Positions 16,045 to 24,467 are shown, counted from the first letter of the stretch. The stretch: DNA of 44,683 nucleotides from Hyphomonadaceae bacterium (GCA_030697555.1 JAUYPV010000105.1:1-44683); one strand, 5' to 3'. The notes: generated from the letters alone by a model not told the origin. Translations and numbers: made by a program.

Positions 16045-16360
16045 GGTCCACGGCGTTCGGACGTCGAAACGTGGAGCTGAAAGAAAACCGGCCTCGCAGT
16101 TTCCTGCGAGGCCGAGGTTCTCTCGGGTAAAAGTTACAGTTCGAAGTTCCGCCGCCTCCTAGCCGGCCCTGCGCCTTGCGCACGCTCCATGAAGGCCCAG
16201 GGCGCGGAGAAAATCAATACCGGCCAACCGGCTTGTTTTTTGGGGCTGCGAATTCGCGGGGCGCTGAAGTCTTGGTCGGATTTTGCCGGCGCAGGCAAAC
16301 CCGCTACCACTTGGCGATAGAGAACCGGACTGATCGGGCGGGACGAGGGAGAAACGGGCG
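16045..16360. other. Intergenic region between glpV and the hydrolase gene
   Basis: 316 bases without a supported gene. It contains the strong hairpin at 16089-16114 and a second, weaker one with a T-run (CCGG-CCAA-CCGG at 16220-16231, then six T at 16236-16241), so transcription from the glp operon should stop here. The remainder must hold the promoter of the hydrolase gene, but no clear box is visible. Confidence 0.5.
16089..16114 (+). terminator. Terminator hairpin after the glp operon
   Basis: An 11-bp perfect stem (CGGCCTCGCAG / CTGCGAGGCCG) closes a TTTC loop 45 bases after the glpV stop. The following bases (AGGTTCTCTC) are only moderately T-rich, so termination efficiency is uncertain. 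Confidence 0.6.
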
Positions 16361-17851
16361 ATGTTCAGGACAGTCGTGGCGGGAGCGATGCTGATGGCGG
16401 CTTCATGTGTGTCAGCGCCGGCGCCCTCTGAGCCATCGCCGCTAACACAAGTCGTCGGCCCGATTGCGCAGACCGAAGCGAGCCACGCCTTTGGCGGCGC
16501 CGCCTATACGCTGCGGCCGGAAGACCTCGAGGCCCAGGGTTATCTCGAGGAGGAGTTCTTCGTTTCCGGCAAGGCCAATGTCTACGATTGGCCCGCCACC
16601 GGCGCTGTCGTGCGCACGGCCGATGCGCCCTACACCACGCGCGTTCTCGTCCGGCGGCCGAAATCTGCGGGCAAGTTTTCCGGCAATGTCGTCGTCGAGA
16701 TGCTGAACCCGTCGAACCTGTTCGATCTCAACATCGGCTGGGCGATCCAGCACGACGAGATCGTTCGCTCGGGCGACGCCTGGGTCGGCATCACGGCAAA
16801 GCCCGTCGCGGTCGCGACCATGAAGGCCTTCGACGCACAACGCTATGCGCCGCTTAGCTGGGCCAACCCGTTGCCGGAGAGCGATCCGAAGAACTGCATC
16901 GTCAGTGGCGACACCACGAAGGCCACCGAGAATGGCCTTGTCTGGGACATGCATACGCATGTCGCGCAGTGGATCCGCTCGAACGACGCCGGCAACCCGT
17001 TTCGCTATGGCGGCGCGGCGACGCGCGCGAAGCACCTCTACGGCTGGGGTTATTCGCAAACCGGCGGCTTCCTTTTCACCTACATCAACGCCATCCAGCC
17101 GCTGGTGGTGGCCAGGCACGGCAAGTCGCCATTCGACGGCTACATCGTCGCGATGCTCGGCGGCCCGTCGCCGATCAGCCAGTGCGCTGAACGCATTCCC
17201 GCCGGCGATCCGCGCCGTCCGCTCCGCAACGCTGGCACGCCCGTGATCCACGTGATGAGCCAGTCGGACTATCTCGGCTGGGTTTCCAATCGCCGCGAGG
17301 ACAGCGACATCAAGGGTGACCAGTACCGCCACTACGATCTCGCCGGCGCCGGCCATGCGACACCGGACGAGCTCTGGTATGCCGCGCGCTCGGAAGACAT
17401 CGTGAAGGGTGGCCGCACGCCGCCTGCTCTCAACTGCGACCAGGGCGCGCGCAGCCGCTTCCCCAGTTCCATCCCGTTCAACGCGATCTATTCTAACCTC
17501 AAGGCGTGGGTCGGCGAAGGCATCGCCCCGCCGCCGTCGCAGAACATCGAGGTCGTGAACGGCAAGGCCGTGCTGGATGCGCAGGGCAATGTGAAGGGCG
17601 GCGTCCGCTCGCCCTTGCTCGATGTCCCCACCTCGACCTGGAACGGCAACTCGACCGGCCTCTCCTTCTGCCGCATCGCTGGCCACGAAATTCCGCTGAC
17701 GCCCCCGCAACTCGCCGCTCTCTATCCGAGCCAGGCCGCCTATGAGACCGCCTTCCGCAACAGCGTCAACGCGCTGGTGGAGCAGCGCTTCATCACGAAG
17801 GCGGACGGCGAGGCTCTGAAGAAAACCGCCGGCCAGACAAAGGTTCGCTAG
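16361..17851 (+). CDS. Secreted alpha/beta-hydrolase domain protein
   Basis: A 496-aa exported hydrolase. An N-terminal signal segment with a cysteine (AASC, about residue 16) may be a weak lipobox or a cleavable signal. The nucleophile elbow is GYSQTGG with Ser232. An acid/histidine region follows (HYDLAGAGHATPDE), in which the histidine is a likely catalytic residue. The arrangement and length fit the secreted alpha/beta-hydrolase domain family (PF20091-like), often annotated as putative esterase; substrates are generally unknown. It is a single-gene unit between the glp terminator and the tRNA. I cannot assign a substrate. Confidence 0.8.
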   Translation: MFRTVVAGAMLMAASCVSAPAPSEPSPLTQVVGPIAQTEASHAFGGAAYTLRPEDLEAQGYLEEEFFVSGKANVYDWPATGAVVRTADAPYTTRVLVRRPKSAGKFSGNVVVEMLNPSNLFDLNIGWAIQHDEIVRSGDAWVGITAKPVAVATMKAFDAQRYAPLSWANPLPESDPKNCIVSGDTTKATENGLVWDMHTHVAQWIRSNDAGNPFRYGGAATRAKHLYGWGYSQTGGFLFTYINAIQPLVVARHGKSPFDGYIVAMLGGPSPISQCAERIPAGDPRRPLRNAGTPVIHVMSQSDYLGWVSNRREDSDIKGDQYRHYDLAGAGHATPDELWYAARSEDIVKGGRTPPALNCDQGARSRFPSSIPFNAIYSNLKAWVGEGIAPPPSQNIEVVNGKAVLDAQGNVKGGVRSPLLDVPTSTWNGNSTGLSFCRIAGHEIPLTPPQLAALYPSQAAYETAFRNSVNALVEQRFITKADGEALKKTAGQTKVR

Positions 17852-17960
17852 GCGGCGGGCAGGGTTCCGAAATGCGGATTTTCAAAGGTTTTACGACCGC
17901 CGCCGCTTCAGGCTTGCGCCTGCCCCAAATCCGTTTAGGAAGGCCCCTCGCTTGTAGCGC

Positions 17961-18050
17961 GGAGAGGTGGCCGAGTGGTCGAAGGCGCGCCCCTGCTAAG
18001 GGCGTAAGGGGGTAACCCCTTCGTGAGTTCGAATCTCATCCTCTCCGCCA
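17961..18050 (+). tRNA. tRNA-Ser (anticodon GCT)
   Basis: A 90-nt class II tRNA. The acceptor stem is GGAGAGG / CCTCTCC with discriminator G and an encoded CCA. The anticodon loop CTGCTAA sits on a CGCCC/GGGCG stem, giving GCT (17995-17997) for serine AGC/AGT codons. The long variable arm (GGGG-TAA-CCCC) is typical of tRNA-Ser, and the T loop TTCGAAT is normal. No integrated element is seen at its 3' end. Confidence 0.97.
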
Positions 18051-18072
18051 CTATCTCCCAATAAAGCAGCTT

Positions 18073-18327
18073 CTAGGACCCTCGCCTCTGCGCCCTGGCT
18101 GGCCGCACGACTCGTTCGCGGCTCATGAATTCGATCCATTCGCGACCCTCCACTTCCATGCCGTCGTAGAGGAAGACGCAGTTGACGAAGACGACCTGCT
18201 CGAACTCCTTGAAGCGCACGGTGGGGCCGCCCACGACGATGCAGCCTGCAAGTTCGAGCTGACGCCAGTTGGCGTTGTCGTCGACTTTGACGATGATTCC
18301 GCAGATGCGCCCGGTCAGTGAAAACAT
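18073..18327 (-). CDS. Small protein of unknown function with hairpin-controlled start
   Basis: An 84-aa protein beginning MFSLTGRICGIIVKVDDNAN. I do not recognise a family. It is rich in short alternating hydrophobic stretches (CIVVGG, QVVFVNCVFL) that suggest beta strands, has three cysteines and ends in a basic tail (RPARAQRRGS). No signal peptide is clear. The start at 18327 is supported by AAGGAG seven bases upstream. That ribosome site lies in the loop of a perfect 9-bp hairpin that also takes in the first two bases of the start codon, so translation may be regulated. It stands alone between the tRNA and a TonB receptor gene. Confidence 0.65.
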   Translation of the reverse strand: MFSLTGRICGIIVKVDDNANWRQLELAGCIVVGGPTVRFKEFEQVVFVNCVFLYDGMEVEGREWIEFMSRERVVRPARAQRRGS

Positions 18328-18347
18328 GCAGGAACTCCTTCCTGCAT
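18326..18347 (-). promoter_or_regulatory. Hairpin with Shine-Dalgarno in its loop
   Basis: ATGCAGGAA and TTCCTGCAT form a perfect 9-bp stem around GGAG on the minus strand. GGAG is the ribosome site of the 84-aa gene and the AT of its ATG is the end of the stem. The loop context AAGGA matches the A(N)GGA core bound by CsrA/RsmA proteins. A 10-codon ORF also starts on the 5' arm (18347) in another frame and ends after the real start. The regulatory role is inferred. Confidence 0.5.
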
Positions 18348-18443
18348 CATTCAACGCGCGTCCTGCTTCCGGGGTCCGACGCCAAATCTGCATTCGGCCG
18401 TGGAACAAAACCGTTCGACCGGAATTCGCCGTAATTGGAGGGG

Positions 18444-21086
18444 TCAGAACTTCGCTGTTGCGCCGAAGGAGAAGCTGCGGCCCAGATCGTACTGGTTGAT
18501 GATCACTTCGCCGCCGCCGAGCGACTGGCTCTCGAAATAATCCTCATCCAGCAGATTGCCCGCCTTGAACTTCAGCGTGACTTCGTGGCCGAAGGCCTCG
18601 ACGTCCTTGCGATAGACGAAGTCGAGCATCACGCCCGGCTCCTGGATGATGTCCGGCTGGCCTTCCGGGCCGCGCGCCGAGGAGCGTTCGCTGACATAAG
18701 TGATCAGGAAGGTGCCCTGCGAGGTGTCGTCCTCGAAGCCGAGTTGCAGGTTGGCGACGTGCTCGGACTGGCCCTGCAGGCGTGAATTCACGACGATGTA
18801 GCTCTGCGCGGGCACGACGCTGCCGGTGGGCGTGATGATCGTGTCGCCCGTTCCCGCCTTCAGTTCCGAGTCGGAGTACGTGTAGTTGGCCTGCACGAGG
18901 AAGGAGTAAGGCGCGAGCCAGCCGTCGCTGAACACGCCGTCGAACACCTTCTTGATTTCTATCTCACCGCCAGCGATCGTCGCACCAGGCGCGTTGATAT
19001 AGCTCTGCTGGGCCGTGGCGCCCTGCTGGACGACGATCGATTCCACCGGCTGGTAGAGATCCTTGTAGAAGGCGCCGACCGTGAAATACTGCTGCGGCCC
19101 GAAGAAGAACTCGTAACGCGCGTCGAAGTTGTCGAACTTGGTGTCGCGCAGGAACGGGTTGCCGAAGAAGATGCGGTCCGTCTCAGGATCGAGATAGCTC
19201 TGCGGCGCCAGTTCGCGGAACTGTGGGCGGCCGATGGTCTGCGAAGCGCCGACGCGGAGCTGCATATCGTCGGCGAAGTTCCACGTCACGGTGGCGGCTG
19301 GCAGCAAGTAGGCTTCCTTCAACTTTGGAGGGTCGGCCATGGCTGCTTCGGTGTCGAACAGGCTTCGGATATCCAGGCGCTGCACCGCGCGTTCTCCGCG
19401 CAAGCCAAACGAGGCGCGGACATACTGGATGGGTTCGATATCAATCTTGGCGTAAGCGGCGATTGTTTCTAGTTCAGCTCTATAGGAGCCGAATGCGTTG
19501 GTTGTTTCGGCAACCACGAAACGGTCGGGATTGATGTTGAAATCGGCGAACAGGAAATCGACGCGCGACTGCTGTACGGCGAGCGGCAGTCCCTGGGACG
19601 GCGTGAAGCGCAAGGTGCGGCTGTCGGACTTTCGTGAATTGTCCGAGTGTGCGAGGCCGGCGCTGACGACTGTGTCGCGCAGGCCGAGATTGGCGAGGGA
19701 ATAAGTGAAGTCGAGACCCGACGATCCGATCTGATCGCTGAGATCGCTGAAATTGGTCTGGTTGCGAACCTTAGAGCTGGCGTCATAGAGATAGCGGCTG
19801 ATCGAAGGGTCGAAGAGATAGCGAACTTCCCATTCATAGGGCGCCTCGCGCGCGGTCTGCGCCCAGGCAGTGCGCCAGGCGATGTCGAGATCGCCGAGGT
19901 CGAACGTGCCAGCTAGCTGGGATGAGAAGAGCTCACGCTCATACCACGCTGTGCGCTCGGTAAGCACGTCACTGCCTGCCAGTTCATCCAGTCCAAAGCG
20001 GCGGTAGGTTTCCTTGGTCGTGCGGTGGATCCAGAGATTGGTCCACTTCACTTCGCTTTCGCCGAACTCGAGGCCCGTCCCCAGCAGTGCATTCCAGCCG
20101 ACATTGTTGTCGGTGGATGTGTAGTTGTAGTCGTCTTTGACCTGAATCTGGCCGAGGCTGGTTTCGACGCGGCCTCCTTGCTGTATCCCATCCTTGGTTT
20201 CCCAGTCATTGGTGTAGCCAAGCACGCCGACGAAGCCGAGCCGGTTGTCGCCAAAGTCGAAGATCTGACCGGCGGAGATGTCCGCCTGGTAGTTGCCAGG
20301 GATCGCGTCGTTCACCTGGGTGAGGCGCAGCTTCGCATTCTCGAGGCTCTGGCCCATGTCCTGGAGTTGCAGCGGAGAGAAGTTGGCCGCGCCGATACGC
20401 TTGTTGTTGATCCACGCCTCCTTGATTCGGAACGGGAGCTTGCGCAATCCGTCATCGAAGCCGAGCTGGTCAGCCTCCCCGCCATCGTGCGTGTAACCGG
20501 TCGCGAGCGTCGTCTCCGAATTGACGCTGGCGCCGACGCCCACCTCAAGGAAAGGCGTGCGCGGCATGCTGACGGTCGACAGGGCGACTACGCCCCCGCC
20601 GAACTCGCCTGAGAATTCCGCCGAATAGGACTTCTGCACCATCACGCCGCCGAGCACGTTGTCGGGGAAAAGGTCGAGCGGAACGACGCGCTGCAACGGT
20701 TCGGGGCTGGGCAGGGGCGATCCATTGAGGATTGCCGACGAATAACGCTCACCCAGGCCGCGCACATAAATGAACCGGCCCTCGGAAATGCTGAGGCCCG
20801 TGACGCGCGTCAACGCTTCGGCTGCGTTGGAATCGCCCTGGCGCTCGATATCATCCATCGTCAGGAAGGCCGCGACCTCGGACGTTTCCTGCAGCGGCTC
20901 GGGAATGAAATTGCCCTGCACCACCACGACATCGCGTTCTTCCCCGCCGGGCGGCGTCTGCTGCTCGGCGGCCTGGTCGCCGCCAGCCTGGTCTCCGGCC
21001 GGAGCCTCTTGCGCGAAGCCATGGGGCGCAACCATCGCCGAGGTGGCGATGAGGAAAGCGCTGAGCGAGCGTCGGCGGATTTTCAT
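18444..21086 (-). CDS. TonB-dependent receptor paired with a surface lipoprotein (880 aa)
   Basis: An outer-membrane TonB receptor. The signal peptide ends at about residue 25 (HGFAQ), followed by a Gln/Gly/Ala-rich spacer. The plug domain contains GRFIYVRGLGERYSSAILNG and VMVQKSYSAEFSGEFGGG. A barrel follows and the C-terminal residue is Phe (SFGATAKF). The start at 21086 is chosen because the signal peptide begins there; the ribosome site is weak. It is the second gene of an operon with the beta-helix lipoprotein 85 bp upstream, a layout like SusC/SusD receptor-lipoprotein pairs, though the two are not SusCD homologues. A stable hairpin lies between the genes. The PHO-box-like repeats before the operon suggest phosphate control. 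Confidence 0.9.
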   Translation of the reverse strand: MKIRRRSLSAFLIATSAMVAPHGFAQEAPAGDQAGGDQAAEQQTPPGGEERDVVVVQGNFIPEPLQETSEVAAFLTMDDIERQGDSNAAEALTRVTGLSISEGRFIYVRGLGERYSSAILNGSPLPSPEPLQRVVPLDLFPDNVLGGVMVQKSYSAEFSGEFGGGVVALSTVSMPRTPFLEVGVGASVNSETTLATGYTHDGGEADQLGFDDGLRKLPFRIKEAWINNKRIGAANFSPLQLQDMGQSLENAKLRLTQVNDAIPGNYQADISAGQIFDFGDNRLGFVGVLGYTNDWETKDGIQQGGRVETSLGQIQVKDDYNYTSTDNNVGWNALLGTGLEFGESEVKWTNLWIHRTTKETYRRFGLDELAGSDVLTERTAWYERELFSSQLAGTFDLGDLDIAWRTAWAQTAREAPYEWEVRYLFDPSISRYLYDASSKVRNQTNFSDLSDQIGSSGLDFTYSLANLGLRDTVVSAGLAHSDNSRKSDSRTLRFTPSQGLPLAVQQSRVDFLFADFNINPDRFVVAETTNAFGSYRAELETIAAYAKIDIEPIQYVRASFGLRGERAVQRLDIRSLFDTEAAMADPPKLKEAYLLPAATVTWNFADDMQLRVGASQTIGRPQFRELAPQSYLDPETDRIFFGNPFLRDTKFDNFDARYEFFFGPQQYFTVGAFYKDLYQPVESIVVQQGATAQQSYINAPGATIAGGEIEIKKVFDGVFSDGWLAPYSFLVQANYTYSDSELKAGTGDTIITPTGSVVPAQSYIVVNSRLQGQSEHVANLQLGFEDDTSQGTFLITYVSERSSARGPEGQPDIIQEPGVMLDFVYRKDVEAFGHEVTLKFKAGNLLDEDYFESQSLGGGEVIINQYDLGRSFSFGATAKF

Positions 21087-21127
21087 GGGGCTTGGTCCCG
21101 AAACAACGTGGGCCTTTGAGTGAGGGA

Positions 21128-21152
21128 GGGCGACGGCTTGTGACCGTCGCCC
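21128..21152 (-). promoter_or_regulatory. Intercistronic hairpin between lipoprotein and receptor
   Basis: A perfect 9-bp stem (GGGCGACGG / CCGTCGCCC) with a 7-base loop lies 19 bases after the lipoprotein stop and about 40 bases before the receptor start. No long T-run follows. It could partly terminate transcription or protect the upstream transcript, so that more lipoprotein than receptor is made. Confidence 0.5.
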
Positions 21153-21171
21153 CGAAGACGTCCTGCCGAAA

Positions 21172-22704
21172 TCAGCAGGCCTCCTCGCCAATCAGGGAGC
21201 TGCAGGTCCAGCCGCGATACCAGGTGTCGGCGCCATTTGGCACGGCGCCGACATAGGTCGCGTTGGTGAAGGTGGTCGACCACGTCGCCGTGTTGATCGG
21301 CGTCGTGACCACCGTTGCGTTCTCGCTTGGGCCGTTGATGAAGGCCACGGCGCCGCTGCCAACTGCAGTGAGGTTGGTGGTCCCCGCCGAGTTGTTGTTC
21401 GCGCCGGCATTGAACGCTGTTGCGGTCTCGGCTTGCTGGTTGCCATCCGCCGCGAAGGCTGTGGCGCAGCTCATGAACACCGAGTTGAAAGTCGGTGCGG
21501 CCACCGTGGTGTCGGCGTCGTCCATGTCAAGACAGGCGCCGGCGCCGCCGAGCTTGGTGACGACAGAGTTCACCAACCGCAGGCCGTTGCCCGAGTTAAG
21601 CAACATGACTTCCACGCCGCTGGAGCGGCTGACCAGCGTCGCATTGGCGATGCGGGGCTGGGTGTTGAACGGGAAGACCGCAGGCGTGCCGGCCGGCGTA
21701 CCTTTGCCGCCCGCCGAACTCAGTTCGAACATCCGATCGCCGCCGTTCGGACGCTGCACGGCAAGCAGGAACTGTGTACCGCCGCGCCAACCGGTGTCGA
21801 GGTCGAAGCTGTCGTCATCGTTTCCGGTAAGGACGATGAAGGAAAGGTTCACCGTGCCGCCGAAGATCTCGATGCCGTCGTCCGAGGAGTTGTGGACCTG
21901 CACGTGGTCGACGACTGTGCCGTTGCCGACGCCGCCCATCGTGATGCCGTTGAGCTCCTGGTTGGGGAGAACCTCGAAGCCCGAGTGCTGCACGCGAACA
22001 TAGGACAGACGGCCGGAGTTGTCGGTGTTGGTGAGTCCGCCGTAGTTGGCGGCGGTGCCTTCAACCGTAGCATCGCAGAGAATGCTCGGCGCAACCGTGC
22101 CAGTCGGGCACCCGCTGGCCGTCGGCGCCCGCCCGAGGATCACGAGCCCGCCCCATTGGCCGATCGAGTCGACCCCGGTCGTGCCTTCGACGCTTTGCCG
22201 GCTGGTGAAGATGATGGGGCTGGCCGAGGTGCCGATCGCGTTGATCTGCGATCCGCGGTTCACGACGATGTAGTCGAGCGTGCCGGAGCCGAACACGCGC
22301 ACGCCCGGTTCGAGCGACAGGATGCCCGCCGTCGCGCCGGCGTTCGGCGTGGCCGGGTTCGGGCCCAGATCCTGGCCGACATTCACGCGGCCAGAGATCG
22401 AGTAGATCGTGCCGGTTGCGTTGGGAACCAGCAGGCTGCCGGTGATCAGGGCCGGAAGCTGGCAGTTGCGGAGGTTGGCGACAATGCCGACGTTGGTGAA
22501 GCCGGTGGGGCACGACGCTGCGGGGCCGGTCGGCGGGGGCGGCGGCGGCGGTCCGGGCGGCGGCGGGGCCGGCGGCGGCGGGGAAGGAATGAACACGCCC
22601 TCACCCGGCGAAGCGACGCCATCGGCGCCTCCGCCGCATGCGGCGACCATCGTTGTTGCAAGGCAGGCCAGCAGGGCCGCACGTACCGCGTTCTTCGAAG
22701 TCAT
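21172..22704 (-). CDS. Surface beta-helix lipoprotein, partner of a TonB receptor
   Basis: A 510-aa lipoprotein. The signal peptide ends in VAAC (Cys23), then a Gly tract and a Pro-rich spacer (about residues 38-60) lead into a repetitive domain. That domain is rich in Asn, Gly, Thr and Val, with turns such as HNSSDDGIEIFGG and GNDDDSFDLDTGW typical of a right-handed parallel beta-helix. Cysteines near both ends may form disulfides. The start at 22704 has GGGAG at correct spacing. It is first in the operon with the TonB receptor downstream, suggesting that it captures a ligand at the cell surface and hands it to the receptor. A PHO-box-like array lies about 100 bp upstream. The ligand is unknown; a phosphorus compound is an inference. 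Confidence 0.78.
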   Translation of the reverse strand: MTSKNAVRAALLACLATTMVAACGGGADGVASPGEGVFIPSPPPPAPPPPGPPPPPPPTGPAASCPTGFTNVGIVANLRNCQLPALITGSLLVPNATGTIYSISGRVNVGQDLGPNPATPNAGATAGILSLEPGVRVFGSGTLDYIVVNRGSQINAIGTSASPIIFTSRQSVEGTTGVDSIGQWGGLVILGRAPTASGCPTGTVAPSILCDATVEGTAANYGGLTNTDNSGRLSYVRVQHSGFEVLPNQELNGITMGGVGNGTVVDHVQVHNSSDDGIEIFGGTVNLSFIVLTGNDDDSFDLDTGWRGGTQFLLAVQRPNGGDRMFELSSAGGKGTPAGTPAVFPFNTQPRIANATLVSRSSGVEVMLLNSGNGLRLVNSVVTKLGGAGACLDMDDADTTVAAPTFNSVFMSCATAFAADGNQQAETATAFNAGANNNSAGTTNLTAVGSGAVAFINGPSENATVVTTPINTATWSTTFTNATYVGAVPNGADTWYRGWTCSSLIGEEAC

Positions 22705-23039
22705 ACTGGTCTCCCTCGAGCTCTTCAGGGGCCGAAGGGGAGCGTCTTTGGTGCCGGTCATTCTGACGCCCCACATCCCCGGGGAGTCCTTAGGAAGGGG
22801 CCGTGACAGCCAACGGACACTTTCGTGACAGTTTTGATTCCTCTCGCGATATGGGAGATATCCACAGGCGGTCGCACAATGACGTGGCGCACAGGCAACA
22901 CAACGGGAAGCCGTAGATCAGGCGTGAGGCGCCAGGGCAAGTTGGAGACCCGGCGGCTGCGTTGCATCATGCAGCCTTGCTCCGGGCGAGGCAGATTAGA
23001 CGAGGCAGGTTTGGGCGAATTGCCCCATCACAGGCTGAT
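22705..23039. other. Divergent promoter region, lipoprotein operon and xdhABC
   Basis: 335 bases with no supported gene. The half facing the lipoprotein holds the three-repeat PHO-box-like array (22803-22831) and, after it on the minus strand, TAAGGA as a possible -10 element at about 22792-22787. The half facing xdhA shows no promoter that I can recognise and has only a weak ribosome site before the ATG. Confidence 0.5.
22803..22831 (-). promoter_or_regulatory. PHO-box-like array (PhoB site)
   Basis: On the minus strand CTGTCAC, GTGTCCG and CTGTCAC lie with exact 11-bp spacing, separated by GAAA and TTGG. PhoB binds direct repeats of CTGTCAT with an 11-bp period, so this fits a PHO box with three half-sites, the middle one degenerate. 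It stands about 100 bp upstream of the lipoprotein start, and a plausible -10 element (TAAGGA) follows 10 bases later, as in PhoB-dependent promoters that lack a good -35. Confidence 0.68.
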
Positions 23040-24467
23040 ATGCGCGATACCGTCCGCTTCACACTGAATGGCATGGCCGTCGAAGTCGTCCGGCCTGATC
23101 CGCAACTGACGGTGCTGGACTGGCTGCGCGATCATCGGCGGCTGACCGGCACGAAGGAAGGCTGCGCCGAGGGTGACTGCGGCGCCTGCACCATCGCCAT
23201 CCGCGATCCGGGCGGCGGCGTCCGCGCGATCAATTCCTGCATCCAGTTCCTGCCCATGGTTGACGGCTGCGCGCTGGTAACCGTCGAAGGCTTGGGCGGC
23301 GCCGATCCGGTCCAGACGGCGATGGTCGCCGAACACGGCTCGCAATGCGGCTTCTGCACGCCGGGTATCGTCATGGCGCTGCACGCTCACCACGCCCGTG
23401 GCGGATCGACCGATGCGACCGGCATCAGCGATGCGCTGGCCGGCAATCTTTGCCGCTGCACCGGCTATGGTCCGATCATTCGCGCCGGCCAGAAAGCCTG
23501 CGCCACGCCCGTGCCGAAGATCGCGGCCGCCGGGGTCGACGCCGATCCGCTCGGCTACGACTACACGCCCGCCGATGGCCGCGCCGCGCGCTTCTTCGCC
23601 CCTGTGACGCTCGACGAGCTTGCGCGCCTCTGCGCGAAATATCCCGACGCCGTGATCCTCGCCGGCGCCACCGACGTCGGCCTCTGGGTCACCAAGCAGG
23701 GCCGGCGGATCGAGACCTTCATCTCGGTGATGCGTGTAGCCGAGTTGCAGTGGATCTCTGCGACCGGCACAGGCCTCGAACTCGGCGCCGCCGTCCGCTA
23801 TGCCGATGCGCACGAGGCGCTGGCCAGGCTGCACCCTTCATTCAACGGCTACATCCGCCGTCTCGGCGCCGTGCAAGTACGCGACGGCGGCACGGTCGTC
23901 GGCAATATCGCCAACGGCTCGCCCATCGGCGACATGCCGCCCGCGTTGATCGCCCTGGGCGCAACCATCCGCCTGCGCAAGGGCAAGGCCGAACGAACGC
24001 TCCCGCTGGAAAAGTTCTTCATCGACTACGGCAAGCAGGACCGCGCTGCCGACGAGATCATCACGCATGTCTCGATCCCGGCGCCGCCCAGAGGCGCCCT
24101 CTTCGCTGCCGAGAAAATCTCCAAGCGCTTCGAGCAGGACATCTCCGCCGTCAGCGCCGGTTTTCTGGTGCGGGCGGAGCGAGGCATCGTCGTCGAAGCA
24201 CGCGTGGCCTATGGCGGCATGGCTGGCGTTCCGAAACGCACCGCCGCCGCCGAAGCCGCGCTCACCGGCAAGCCGTGGACCGAAGCCAGCGTCCGCGGCG
24301 CGATGATTGCGCTTGCCTCCGACTTCAAGCCGCTCAGCGACTGGCGCGCCAGCGGCGCCTATCGCCTCGAAAGCGCACAGAACCTGCTGCTGCGCTTCTT
24401 CCTTGAGAACTCCGGCGGCGCTTTCGCAACGCGCGTCCTCGATCTCGCGAGCGTCGCCCATGGCTGA
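23040..24467 (+). CDS. xdhA: Xanthine dehydrogenase small subunit (Fe-S/FAD)
   Basis: A 475-aa cytoplasmic subunit that passes electrons from the molybdenum site to NAD+ during oxidation of hypoxanthine and xanthine to urate. The N-terminal plant-type [2Fe-2S] cluster uses Cys42, 47 and 50 (CAEGDCGAC) and probably Cys67. The second [2Fe-2S] domain has CGFCTPG (Cys103, 106) and CRCTGYGP (Cys138, 140). An FAD-binding domain (from about residue 190) has LAGATDVGLWVTKQ and VVGNIANGSPIGDMPPALIA. A CO-dehydrogenase flavoprotein C-terminal domain ends it. The start at 23040 fits the family N-terminus. The stop overlaps xdhB by 8 bp. It is fused Fe-S plus FAD as in Rhodobacter XdhA. Confidence 0.95.
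   Translation: MRDTVRFTLNGMAVEVVRPDPQLTVLDWLRDHRRLTGTKEGCAEGDCGACTIAIRDPGGGVRAINSCIQFLPMVDGCALVTVEGLGGADPVQTAMVAEHGSQCGFCTPGIVMALHAHHARGGSTDATGISDALAGNLCRCTGYGPIIRAGQKACATPVPKIAAAGVDADPLGYDYTPADGRAARFFAPVTLDELARLCAKYPDAVILAGATDVGLWVTKQGRRIETFISVMRVAELQWISATGTGLELGAAVRYADAHEALARLHPSFNGYIRRLGAVQVRDGGTVVGNIANGSPIGDMPPALIALGATIRLRKGKAERTLPLEKFFIDYGKQDRAADEIITHVSIPAPPRGALFAAEKISKRFEQDISAVSAGFLVRAERGIVVEARVAYGGMAGVPKRTAAAEAALTGKPWTEASVRGAMIALASDFKPLSDWRASGAYRLESAQNLLLRFFLENSGGAFATRVLDLASVAHG

Noticed and set aside
17961-18443. tRNA-Ser as an integration site for a genomic island
   Set aside because: No integrase, no direct repeat of the tRNA 3' end and no composition break were seen downstream within the window.
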